DNA of 51,355 nt, from NCBI RefSeq assembly GCF_049671445.1, contig NZ_JBATUX010000080.1, forward strand, positions 1-51,355, read 5' to 3'. A program made the position numbers and the translations under genes. Positions 17,636 through 25,864 of this stretch are shown here, piece after piece (position 1 is the stretch's first letter; the number at the start of each line of letters is the position of its first letter). This DNA comes from Paenisporosarcina sp049671445 (lineage in GTDB: Bacteria; Bacillota; Bacilli; Bacillales_A; Planococcaceae). The notes below the pieces were generated by a model. That model did not search any database and was not told the origin of the DNA. It worked only from the letters and a program-made list of their open reading frames with translations.

Positions 17636-18283
17636 ATGACCAATCAAACGACAAAAATGTATTTACAGATCGTTCGTGAACTTCGTCTTCTTATTGAAAA
17701 AGAAAATATTCGACCGGGAGGCAAATTGCCTTCAGAACGTGAATTAGCGGAGCGACTCCAAGTAGGGAGATCGACCGTCCGAGAAGCATTGCGCAGTTTA
17801 GAGCTGTTAGGGTTAATTGAAACAAGACGTGGCGAAGGTACGTTTTTAACGGATTTTCGTAAACATAAATTAGTTGAAATTTTATCGACTTTTATTTTAC
17901 AAGACACCAAAACAATTGGCGATGTTCATGTAACGCGACAAATACATGAAAAGGAAGCCATCCGTATTGTTACAGGAACCCAAAATTTAAATCAACTACC
18001 TGTATGGGGTAGTTTACTATTGCAATTACAAGAAGAAGGAGCAATTGTTAGAGAAGATTTGATTCGTGAGATTCTAATCTCAAGCAACAACCGATTGTCA
18101 TTAAAAATGTGGTTTTTATTAAAGCAATATGGAGATGAGCCTTTTCAAGGTCATTCGGAAAAAGACGAAAACCAACATATTCAACAACTCTTAACGGCTA
18201 TTATTGAAGGCGAAATTGAACAAGCTATTGATTCATATACTGGGTGGATAACTTGGTTATCACAAGGGAGAGAGCTTACATGA
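17636..18283 (+). CDS. FadR-subfamily GntR transcriptional regulator
   Basis: 215 residues. The N-terminal winged helix (about 5-75) has the GntR signature PGGKLPSERELAERLQVGRSTVREALRSLELLGLIETRRGEGTF in broken form across residues 24-66. The C-terminal half is a helical FCD-like ligand domain with weaker similarity. The ATG at 17636 is chosen for spacing from GAGG (17625-17628); ATG 17630 is too close. Its stop overlaps the accD start (ATGA), so it is translationally coupled to acetyl-CoA carboxylase. The effector is unknown; the context suggests an acyl-CoA or a central carbon metabolite. B. subtilis has ytsJ at this place. Confidence 0.88.
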   Translation: MTNQTTKMYLQIVRELRLLIEKENIRPGGKLPSERELAERLQVGRSTVREALRSLELLGLIETRRGEGTFLTDFRKHKLVEILSTFILQDTKTIGDVHVTRQIHEKEAIRIVTGTQNLNQLPVWGSLLLQLQEEGAIVREDLIREILISSNNRLSLKMWFLLKQYGDEPFQGHSEKDENQHIQQLLTAIIEGEIEQAIDSYTGWITWLSQGRELT

Positions 18284-19149
18284 TACGAGATATATTTTCA
18301 AGAAACCGTAAAAGCAAATATGCAACGATTCCTAACAATGCATCGAAAACGGATGTACCAGAAGGCATCATGACAAAATGTCCAGAATGTAAACATATCG
18401 GTTTAACAAAAGATTTAATGAAAAATAAAAAAGTTTGTCCAGGTTGCGATCATCATTATAAAATGACAGCTAATGAACGAGTGGCGATTTTCTTAGATGA
18501 AGGATCGTTTGTATCAATGGACGATCATTTACAAACCGTCAATCCACTTAATTTTCCTGGCTACACAGATAAGATTAAGTTGGATAGTGAAAAAACAGGA
18601 TTAAACGAAGCAGTTTTAACTGGTAGTGGATTACTTGATGGACGTAAAGTAGTAGTGGCAATTATGGATGCTCACTTCCGTATGGGGTCTATGGGTTCCG
18701 TTGTTGGAGAAAAAATTACTCGTGCTGTTGAAGAAGCAACGAAGCAAGGTGTACCGTTTATTATCTTCACCGCTAGTGGTGGAGCTCGTATGCAGGAAGG
18801 TGTGCTGTCGTTAATGCAAATGGCTAAAACGAGTGTGGCACTTAAGCGTCATAGTGAAAAAGGACATTTATTTGTTTCTATTCTGACGCATCCAACAACG
18901 GGCGGTGTATCTGCAAGTTTTGCTTCAATTGGAGATATCAATTTTGCAGAACCCAAAGCACTAATTGGCTTTGCCGGTCGACGTGTCATTGAACAGACTG
19001 TTCGTGAAAAACTTCCAGAAGATTTTCAAACGGCTGAGTTTTTATTAGCTCATGGTCAACTAGATGCAGTGGTTCATCGTTCAACAATGAAATCAACAGT
19101 TTCTACACTTGTGAAACTTCATTCGAAAGGAGCTCATATAAATGGTTAA
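18280..19149 (+). CDS. accD: acetyl-CoA carboxylase carboxyltransferase subunit beta
   Basis: 289 residues. With AccA it transfers the carboxyl group from biotin to acetyl-CoA, making malonyl-CoA for fatty acid synthesis. The N-terminal zinc ribbon is clear (Cys34, Cys37, Cys53, Cys56), followed by the crotonase-like carboxyltransferase fold with FTASGGARMQEG and LTHPTTGGVSASFA. The ATG at 18280 overlaps the upstream stop codon by 4 nt with GGGAGAG as RBS. It overlaps accA by 8 nt, so all three genes form one operon. Confidence 0.97.
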   Translation: MIRDIFSRNRKSKYATIPNNASKTDVPEGIMTKCPECKHIGLTKDLMKNKKVCPGCDHHYKMTANERVAIFLDEGSFVSMDDHLQTVNPLNFPGYTDKIKLDSEKTGLNEAVLTGSGLLDGRKVVVAIMDAHFRMGSMGSVVGEKITRAVEEATKQGVPFIIFTASGGARMQEGVLSLMQMAKTSVALKRHSEKGHLFVSILTHPTTGGVSASFASIGDINFAEPKALIGFAGRRVIEQTVREKLPEDFQTAEFLLAHGQLDAVVHRSTMKSTVSTLVKLHSKGAHING

Positions 19150-20095
19150 AACACTTCCTTTTGAAGAACCAGTCGTTCAACTACGCGATAAAATTAGTGA
19201 GTTAAAAGACTTTACTTCAAACGCAGAGGTCGATTTATCGACTGAAATTCAACATTTAGAAGATCGTTTAGAAAAACTAGAAAATGATATATATGTCAAT
19301 ATGCAACCTTGGGATCGTGTTCAAGTTGCTAGACATCCGGAACGTCCGACTACACTCGACTACATTCGTGAAATTTTCACGGACTTCATCGAACTTCACG
19401 GGGATCGATCTTATGGAGATGACGAAGCAATTGTAGGAGGCATTGCCGCCTTAAATGGATTGCCGATTACGATCATTGGTCATCAACGTGGAAAAGATAC
19501 GAAAGAAAATATTAGACGTAATTTCGGTATGCCACATCCAGAAGGATATCGAAAAGCGTTAAGATTGATGAAACAAGCTGAGAAATTTGGCCGTCCTATT
19601 ATTTGTTTTATCGATACAAAAGGTGCCTATCCTGGGAAAGCAGCTGAAGAGCGCGGGCAAAGCGAAGCTATTGCACGTAACCTTTTTGAGATGGCTGGAC
19701 TAAAAGTACCTGTTATAAGTGTGGTCATTGGAGAAGGTGGAAGTGGTGGAGCGTTGGCCCTAGGAGTGGCAAACCACATTCATATGTTAGAAAACTCAAC
19801 ATACTCGGTAATTTCGCCTGAAGGGGCAGCATCAATTTTATGGAAAAACCCAGCACTAGCTAAACAAGCTGCCGAAGCCATGAAAATTACTGCACCAGAT
19901 TTAAAACAAATGGGTATTGTCGATGAAATCATACAAGAAACAACTGGTGGAGCTCACCGAGATTCAAAACTACAAGCAATCTACTTAAAAGAGGCATTAG
20001 AACGGTCAATTGATACGCTTTGCAAACTAAGTGAAGATGAATTAGTGGATGACCGTTATAATAAATTTAAAGCAATCGGAGAATTCACAGAATGA
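19142..20095 (+). CDS. accA: acetyl-CoA carboxylase carboxyltransferase subunit alpha
   Basis: 317 residues, the partner of AccD in the carboxyltransferase. An N-terminal coiled-coil helix (LSTEIQHLEDRLEKLENDIY) is followed by the catalytic fold with HRGKDTKENIRRNFGMPHPEGYRKALR and VIGEGGSGGALALGVANHI. The ATG lies inside the 3' end of accD with AAAGGAG upstream, so translation is coupled and stoichiometric. The operon ends at 20096-20123. Confidence 0.97.
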   Translation: MVKTLPFEEPVVQLRDKISELKDFTSNAEVDLSTEIQHLEDRLEKLENDIYVNMQPWDRVQVARHPERPTTLDYIREIFTDFIELHGDRSYGDDEAIVGGIAALNGLPITIIGHQRGKDTKENIRRNFGMPHPEGYRKALRLMKQAEKFGRPIICFIDTKGAYPGKAAEERGQSEAIARNLFEMAGLKVPVISVVIGEGGSGGALALGVANHIHMLENSTYSVISPEGAASILWKNPALAKQAAEAMKITAPDLKQMGIVDEIIQETTGGAHRDSKLQAIYLKEALERSIDTLCKLSEDELVDDRYNKFKAIGEFTE

Positions 20096-20123
20096 GGATG
20101 CGACTGCCGCATCCTTTTTTTTT
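20096..20123 (+). terminator. accDA terminator
   Basis: GGATGCG and CGCATCC form a 7-bp stem with a 5-nt loop and a run of nine Ts. It separates accDA from pfkA. Confidence 0.88.
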
Positions 20124-20187
20124 ACTAACAATGAGTATTCAAAAGTGTTAATGTGAATATATGATTAGGTTAAGGAGGGTCACTCAA

Positions 20188-21147
20188 TTGAAAAAAATTG
20201 GTGTTTTAACAAGTGGTGGAGATGCTCCAGGAATGAATGCAGCTCTGCGTGCAGTAGTTAGAAAAGCGATTTATCATGATCTAGAAGTTATGGGTGTTTA
20301 TAATGGCTACCAAGGCCTAATAGATGGTAAAATTGAACAACTAGATTTAGGTTCTGTAGGAGATATTATTCAACGTGGTGGCACCAAGTTGCATTCAGCT
20401 AGATGCCTTGAATTTAAGACGGAAGAAGGACAACTAAAAGCCATCGCTCAAATGAAAAAGCATGGAATTGAAGGGTTAGTAGTAATTGGTGGAGATGGAT
20501 CTTACCGTGGGGCTATGGCTTTGACGGCTAAAGGTTTTCCATGCATAGGTGTACCAGGAACAATTGATAATGATATTCCAGGCACTGATTATACAATTGG
20601 ATTTGATACGGCACTTAATACGGTTATTGATGCAATTGATAAAATTCGAGACACGGCTACTTCTCATGAACGGACATTTATCATCGAAGTAATGGGACGC
20701 GATGCTGGCGATTTAGCTTTATGGGCAGGTTTAGCTGGTGGAGCAGAAACAATTGTCATTCCTGAAGAACCGTACGATTTGCCAGATATATTAGCTCGCC
20801 TTCGCAGTGGGCATGAGCGTGGGAAAAAACATAGCATTATTATCGTATCTGAAGGCGTGATGAATGCGAATGAATTCTCGAAATTATTAAAAGAACATGC
20901 TAATATCGAAACTAAAGTTTCGGTATTAGGACATGTCCAACGCGGTGGCTCACCAACAGGTCGCGATCGTGTATTGGCCAGCCTTTTTGGAGCTCGAGCA
21001 GTTGAGATGTTAATGGAAGGTCATGGAGGACTTGCCATTGGCATGCGTAATCATCAAGTGGTAGACTATTCAATGACAGAAGCTTTCGAAGGAAAGCATA
21101 AAGCGGATTTATCTATGTATAAACTATCAAAAGAATTAGCCATCTAG
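20188..21147 (+). CDS. pfkA: ATP-dependent 6-phosphofructokinase
   Basis: Commits fructose 6-phosphate to glycolysis. 319 residues from TTG at 20188, exactly the length of the Bacillus enzyme; AAGGAGGG upstream supports this start against an earlier ATG at 20161. Visible motifs: LTSGGDAPGMNA (ATP), IGGDGSYRGA, the catalytic PGTIDNDIPGTDYTIGFDTA, EVMGRDAGD and GHVQRGGSPTGRDR with the PEP/ADP effector-site arginines. It is followed 19 nt later by pyk in an operon. Confidence 0.97.
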   Translation: MKKIGVLTSGGDAPGMNAALRAVVRKAIYHDLEVMGVYNGYQGLIDGKIEQLDLGSVGDIIQRGGTKLHSARCLEFKTEEGQLKAIAQMKKHGIEGLVVIGGDGSYRGAMALTAKGFPCIGVPGTIDNDIPGTDYTIGFDTALNTVIDAIDKIRDTATSHERTFIIEVMGRDAGDLALWAGLAGGAETIVIPEEPYDLPDILARLRSGHERGKKHSIIIVSEGVMNANEFSKLLKEHANIETKVSVLGHVQRGGSPTGRDRVLASLFGARAVEMLMEGHGGLAIGMRNHQVVDYSMTEAFEGKHKADLSMYKLSKELAI

Positions 21148-21166
21148 TGTTGGAGAGGATATAAAA

Positions 21167-22927
21167 ATGAGAAAAACAAAAATCGTATGTACAATTGGTC
21201 CAGCAAGTGAATCGCCAGAAATGTTAGAAAAATTAATCAAAGCAGGTATGAATGTTGCCCGTTTAAACTTTTCCCACGGAAATCATGAAGAACACGGGGA
21301 ACGTATTAAACGAATTCGTGAAGCTTCTAAAAAAACCGGGAAAATCGTTGGGATTCTTTTAGATACTAAAGGTCCCGAAATTCGTACACACCAAATGGAA
21401 AACGATGCTATCGAGTTAGAATCAGGTCAAAATTTAGCTATTTCGATGACTGAAGTTCTAGGTACGAAAGAGATGTTCTCCATTTCTTATGGTCAATTAA
21501 TCGAAGACGTTCAAGAAGGATCTGTTATTTTATTAGATGACGGCTTAATTGAACTTCGTGTTTCTAGTGTTGATCTTGAAGCAGGTTTGATTCATACAAT
21601 TGTCTACAACGCGGGTACTTTAAAAAATAAAAAAGGGGTTAATGTACCAGGTGTTTCTGTACAACTCCCAGGTATTACTGAAAAAGATGCGCAAGATATT
21701 TTATTCGGCATTGAACAAGATGTTGATTTTGTTGCGGCTTCATTTGTTCGTCGTGCAAAAGATGTAATGGAAATACGTGAATTGCTTGAAAAAAATAATG
21801 GTGGACATATTCAAATTATCCCGAAAATCGAGAATCAAGAAGGCGTCGATAATATTGATTCAATTATTATGGTTTCTGACGGTTTAATGGTAGCACGTGG
21901 CGACTTAGGAGTAGAAATTCCTGCTGAAGAAGTTCCATTAGTACAAAAAAGTTTAATCAGTAAATGTAATGACGCAGGAAAACCTGTTATTACAGCAACA
22001 CAAATGTTAGATTCTATGCAACGCAATCCACGTCCTACTCGTGCAGAAGCGAGTGATGTAGCGAATGCAATCTTTGATGGCACTGATGCAATTATGTTAT
22101 CTGGTGAAACAGCAGCAGGTATGTATCCAGTCGAGTCGGTAACGACGATGGTGAAAATTGCAGTTCGAACAGAAGATGCACTTGACTACAGAGCGATTGT
22201 TTCAGCGAAGAGTAAAATTAAAGAAGTTACAATGACTGATGCAATTGGACAAGCGGTTGCTCATACTTCGATTAATCTAAAAGCTAAAGCAATTATTGCT
22301 CCTACTGAAAGTGGTCACACAGCTAAAATGATTTCGAAATATCGCCAAGGTTCTCCGATCATAGCTGTCACTTCTACTGAAAGACCATCTCGTAAACTTA
22401 CATTAGTGTGGGGCGTATATCCGATTGTGGGATCAAAAGTAGGTTCAACCGACGAAATACTAGAACTTTCAGTTGAAGAAAGTTTGAAACACAACTATGT
22501 AAAACATGGTGATTTAGTGATTATAACTGCGGGTGTGCCAGTTGGAGAAGCGGGTACAACGAACTTAATGAAAGTTCATATGATTGGTGATATCGCAGCT
22601 AAAGGGCAAGGTATCGGAAAAATGGTTGCGTTTGGACAAACTGTAGTAGCAAATAGTGCAGAAGAGTTAAAAAACATCGATACAACCGGAGCAATCATCG
22701 TGACAATTGGTTCTGACCGTGAAATGATGCCTGCCATTGAAAAATGTGCTGGACTTATTACTGAAGAAGGTGGATTAACTAGTCATGCTGCTGTAGTAGG
22801 ATTGAGTCTAGGAATCCCAGTAATTGTTGGCGTAAAAAATGCTACTAAACTAATTGAAAATGGTCAAGATGTAACGATGGATGCTGAATCTGGAGTTATT
22901 TATCAAGGTCATGCAAGTGTCTTATAA
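21167..22927 (+). CDS. pyk: pyruvate kinase with C-terminal PEP-utiliser domain
   Basis: 586 residues, PEP plus ADP to pyruvate plus ATP. The barrel carries NFSHGNHEEH, LLDTKGPEIRT, IIPKIENQEGVDN (catalytic Lys) and MVARGDLGVEIP. The A/C domain is followed by the extra domain of Bacillaceae enzymes (about 475-586) with GGLTSHAAVVG, equivalent to the phosphohistidine domain of PEP synthase but here with TSH. RBS GGAGAGG precedes the ATG. It forms an operon with pfkA and ends at the terminator just before fxsA. Confidence 0.97.
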   Translation: MRKTKIVCTIGPASESPEMLEKLIKAGMNVARLNFSHGNHEEHGERIKRIREASKKTGKIVGILLDTKGPEIRTHQMENDAIELESGQNLAISMTEVLGTKEMFSISYGQLIEDVQEGSVILLDDGLIELRVSSVDLEAGLIHTIVYNAGTLKNKKGVNVPGVSVQLPGITEKDAQDILFGIEQDVDFVAASFVRRAKDVMEIRELLEKNNGGHIQIIPKIENQEGVDNIDSIIMVSDGLMVARGDLGVEIPAEEVPLVQKSLISKCNDAGKPVITATQMLDSMQRNPRPTRAEASDVANAIFDGTDAIMLSGETAAGMYPVESVTTMVKIAVRTEDALDYRAIVSAKSKIKEVTMTDAIGQAVAHTSINLKAKAIIAPTESGHTAKMISKYRQGSPIIAVTSTERPSRKLTLVWGVYPIVGSKVGSTDEILELSVEESLKHNYVKHGDLVIITAGVPVGEAGTTNLMKVHMIGDIAAKGQGIGKMVAFGQTVVANSAEELKNIDTTGAIIVTIGSDREMMPAIEKCAGLITEEGGLTSHAAVVGLSLGIPVIVGVKNATKLIENGQDVTMDAESGVIYQGHASVL

Positions 22928-22974
22928 AAAGACCTACTAACATAGAATATGTAAAATACGGTCAAATACAAAAT

Positions 22975-23005
22975 GCCTCAACGCAGTAGTGTTGAGGCCA
23001 TTTTT
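22975..23005 (+). terminator. pfkA-pyk terminator
   Basis: GCCTCAAC and GTTGAGGC form the stem, followed by CA and five Ts. It lies immediately upstream of the fxsA RBS, so read-through would supply fxsA. Confidence 0.8.
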
Positions 23006-23021
23006 ATAGGAGATGTCGGAA

Positions 23022-23405
23022 ATGAAATGGTTAGCATTAATCTTTATTGTTGTTCCTGTACTGGAAATTGGTATTTTATTATGGTCTGGAAATACATTTG
23101 GTTTATTTCCTACCATTATGATCATCCTTGGTACGGGAATCTTAGGCGCGTATTTAGCTAAGAAACAAGGATTGAAAGCGATACGTGATGTCCAAATTCA
23201 AATGAAGAATTTCCAAGCCCCAGGGGATGCCATGGTTAACGCAGTATTTGTCTTTGCTGGTGGATTATTATTGCTATCACCCGGTTTTGTAACTGATCTA
23301 TTTGGATTCTTATTTCTCTTTTCACCTTCAAGAGAACTATTTAAGCCATTGGTTTATAAATGGATTCGTTCAAAAATGAAAAAAGGCCAAATTATTGTGA
23401 TGTAA
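23022..23405 (+). CDS. fxsA: FxsA family membrane protein
   Basis: 127 residues with three or four hydrophobic segments in the first 95 residues and a basic tail. FxsA family features include VVPVLEIGILLW, LGTGILGAYLAKKQGL and GGLLLLSPGFVTDLFGFLF. The ATG at 23022 is preferred over the one at 23013 because TAGGAG sits nine bases before it. The E. coli homologue is known for suppressing phage T7 exclusion; the role here is unknown. Equivalent to B. subtilis ytzA. Its 3' end overlaps the convergent ytvI gene by 14 bp. Confidence 0.88.
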   Translation: MKWLALIFIVVPVLEIGILLWSGNTFGLFPTIMIILGTGILGAYLAKKQGLKAIRDVQIQMKNFQAPGDAMVNAVFVFAGGLLLLSPGFVTDLFGFLFLFSPSRELFKPLVYKWIRSKMKKGQIIVM

Positions 23406-24351
23406 ACCATGGATGTTGACTAAAGTGGACCGCAGCCAGTAAAAAGAATGGACTAAGTAATATACCTGGCACACCAAAAAGAAGTAAAGAACACGCACTA
23501 ATGAAAAATACATGAACCGCACGAATATGCATCGTATTTGCCCATAAAAATGACTCTAGTAATTGTCTAGTTAATAGAATAAATGCATACAGAAGAAGAA
23601 TGATAATCCCAAGGGTTGTTTGTTTCGTTAACACGAAAAAAGCTGCCATTGGGATTAAAATTATGCCCGTACCCAAAAACGGTAAGGCATCAGCAAATGA
23701 AATCAAAAAAGCTAGTCCAAGAGGAGATGAAAATTTAAGAGCATAGAAACCTATGCAAAGTTGCAAGAACGTCATCAAAAATAAAGCAATTTCTACTTTT
23801 GTAAACTTTTCAAAAAGATCCGTGGCTTTCAAAAAGAGCGGCTTTATGGTTTTGCGTGTATTCGTCGGAATATAAATGAAAAACCACGTTCGTGATTTCA
23901 AAGACTCTTGCAAAGCGAAAAAGAGGGCAACTAAAAATACGAAGGTTTCGACGAATTGAGCTGGAAGGTGTTGGATAAATAACGTTAATTTTTTAAGTAT
24001 ATTTTCGCTTACCATCGATAAGGCTTCAATAACAGATTGCCAGTTCACTCTATTTGTTTTAAGTAATACTTGCAATTCTTCTAAATGGAATCGCAATGGA
24101 TATACTATTTCAAATAGTTCTTTTACAACCAAAGTAGCACCAAGTATTAAAGATGCTAGTAAGGAAATTTCAAATAATAAAACGGTTATCCATCGTGGTA
24201 ACCGTGTAGCTTTATGTAGTTTATTCACAATGGGATGCAAAAAATATGCAAGTAGTATGGCGATGGTAACGGGATAAATCAGCCATGTAAGAATGAGAAT
24301 AATAGCTACCGGTAGCCATTTCTTCAGGAAAATCGCTATGTTTTCATGCAC
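23392..24351 (-). CDS. ytvI: AI-2E transporter family protein YtvI
   Basis: A 319-residue polytopic membrane protein with about seven hydrophobic segments and the family pattern LPFLGTGIILIPMA near residue 220. It is about 50 residues shorter than B. subtilis YtvI (about 370 aa as I recall). The B. subtilis gene belongs to the sporulation sigma-E regulon; here it sits between fxsA and citZ as there, but ytwI is missing. Substrate unknown. RBS GGGAGG precedes the ATG. Confidence 0.82.
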   Translation of the reverse strand: MHENIAIFLKKWLPVAIILILTWLIYPVTIAILLAYFLHPIVNKLHKATRLPRWITVLLFEISLLASLILGATLVVKELFEIVYPLRFHLEELQVLLKTNRVNWQSVIEALSMVSENILKKLTLFIQHLPAQFVETFVFLVALFFALQESLKSRTWFFIYIPTNTRKTIKPLFLKATDLFEKFTKVEIALFLMTFLQLCIGFYALKFSSPLGLAFLISFADALPFLGTGIILIPMAAFFVLTKQTTLGIIILLLYAFILLTRQLLESFLWANTMHIRAVHVFFISACSLLLFGVPGILLSPFFLLAAVHFSQHPWFTSQ

Positions 24352-24477
24352 ATTTCTACCTCCCTTTTGGTATGTTATTAGGTCTTATTTATTATCATGT
24401 CGTTTAGACAGAATATTTCTGCTTTGCGACAAAATATCATGTTTTTTGCGAAAGTTTTGGAAAAACGAGCGTTTTCA

Positions 24478-24506
24478 TTCACAATTAAGTCAAAATTGAT
24501 TATAAT
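24478..24506 (+). promoter_or_regulatory. sigma-A promoter for citZ
   Basis: TTCACA (24478-24483), a 17-bp spacer and TATAAT (24501-24506). The start point would be near 24513, giving a leader of about 100 nt before citZ that contains the terminator at 24543-24573. Confidence 0.7.
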
Positions 24507-24542
24507 GACAATGTAAGCGATTAATATAAAAGGTTCATATGA

Positions 24543-24573
24543 GCAGATGAGCCATCATTCTGCGTTTTTTTTT
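24543..24573 (+). terminator. leader terminator (possible attenuator) upstream of citZ
   Basis: GCAGATGA and TCATTCTGC pair with one bulged T across a 4-nt loop, followed by G and nine Ts. It lies between the citZ promoter and the citZ start, with no gene ending upstream on this strand, so it looks like a premature terminator rather than an operon end. Confidence 0.7.
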
Positions 24574-24613
24574 GTGGCATGATGAATTTCAAACAGAAGA
24601 AGGAGCGATATAC

Positions 24614-25729
24614 ATGACATCAACTAAAGGTCTAGAAGGAGTAGTAGCTACTCAATCAGCTATCAGTTCAATCATTGATGACACACTTACATATGTTGGC
24701 TATGATATTGATGACTTAGCAGATCATGCAAGTTTTGAAGAAGTAATCTATTTACTTTGGCATCAACGCCTTCCAAAGGCAGAAGAATTAGCTGAATTGA
24801 AACAACAATTGGCAGATAACATGGCTGTACCACAAGAAGTATTAAACCACTTCAAAACGTATCCAATTGAAAAAGTTCATCCAATGACAGCTCTACGTAC
24901 AGCTGTATCTATGCTTGGATTGTATGATGAAAAAGCAGAAGATATGTCTGTTGAAGCGAACTACTTGAAAGCAATTCAACTTCAAGCAAAAATGTCAACT
25001 TTAGTAACAGCATTTGCTCGTGTTCGTAAAGGACAAGAACCAATCGCGCCGAAATCAGATTTAAGTTATGCAGCGAACTTCTTATACATGCTAAGTGGTG
25101 AAATTCCAGAAGCTATTGAAGAAGAAGCATTCAACAAAGCATTAGTTTTACATGCTGACCATGAATTAAATGCGTCAACATTTACAGCACGCGTTTGTGT
25201 AGCTACATTATCAGATGTTTACTCTGGTGTCGTTGCAGCTCTTGGGGCTCTTAAAGGTCCACTTCACGGTGGAGCAAATGAGCAAGTTATGAAAATGCTA
25301 ACGGAAATTGGTTCAGTTGAGAATGTTGACACTTACATCAACGAAAAATTAGCAAACAAAGAAAAAATTATGGGCTTCGGTCACCGTGTATACCGTAAAG
25401 GGGATCCACGTGCAAAACACCTTCGTGAAATGTCTCAAAAATTAACAAAAATTCGCGGAGAAGAAAAATGGTACGAAATGTCAATTAAAATTGATGAAAT
25501 CGTTACAGGACAGAAAAATCTTCCACCAAATGTTGATTTCTACTCAGCATCTGTCTACCATTCTTTAAATATCGATCATGATTTATTTACACCAATCTTT
25601 GCTGTATCACGTGTTTCAGGCTGGTTAGCACACATTTTAGAACAATATTCTAATAACCGTCTAATCCGTCCACGTGCAGAATATATCGGACCTGGTATGC
25701 AAAAATATGTACCAGTAAACGAGCGTTAA
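24614..25729 (+). CDS. citZ: citrate synthase
   Basis: Condenses acetyl-CoA and oxaloacetate at the entry of the TCA cycle. 371 residues from ATG 24614 (AGAAGGAGCG upstream; an earlier in-frame ATG at 24572 lies in the leader T-run and is unlikely). Catalytic motifs: LHGGANEQVM, the active-site His in MGFGHRVYRKGDPRA, and Asp in NVDFYSASVYHSL. First of the citZ-icd-mdh cluster, as in B. subtilis. Confidence 0.96.
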   Translation: MTSTKGLEGVVATQSAISSIIDDTLTYVGYDIDDLADHASFEEVIYLLWHQRLPKAEELAELKQQLADNMAVPQEVLNHFKTYPIEKVHPMTALRTAVSMLGLYDEKAEDMSVEANYLKAIQLQAKMSTLVTAFARVRKGQEPIAPKSDLSYAANFLYMLSGEIPEAIEEEAFNKALVLHADHELNASTFTARVCVATLSDVYSGVVAALGALKGPLHGGANEQVMKMLTEIGSVENVDTYINEKLANKEKIMGFGHRVYRKGDPRAKHLREMSQKLTKIRGEEKWYEMSIKIDEIVTGQKNLPPNVDFYSASVYHSLNIDHDLFTPIFAVSRVSGWLAHILEQYSNNRLIRPRAEYIGPGMQKYVPVNER

Positions 25730-25748
25730 TATTAAAATCAAACATAAG

Positions 25749-25836
25749 TAGGGCTGGACTTTCTAACAGCGTTTATTCAAAGAAGAGCTAGAAATAGTAT
25801 TCTCATTGAACGTCACTGTTAAAAGTACATGCCCTA
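25749..25836 (+). ncRNA. nested hairpin element between citZ and icd
   Basis: Four nested pairs: TAGGGC (25749-25754) with GCCCTA (25831-25836), ACTTT with AAAGT, AACAG with CTGTT, and CGTT with AACG (25809-25812), 20 base pairs around a 35-nt terminal loop. It ends about 15 nt before the icd RBS. It could be an mRNA processing or stability hairpin, a regulatory leader for icd, or a small mobile repeat. No known Rfam class is recognised. Confidence 0.5.
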
Positions 25837-25864
25837 TGATTATGCCTATAGGAGGAAATTATTC

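Noticed and set aside
24572..24613. N-terminal extension of citrate synthase
   Set aside because: Its ATG is at the edge of the leader terminator T-run and has no RBS; the family starts near MTSTKGLEG.
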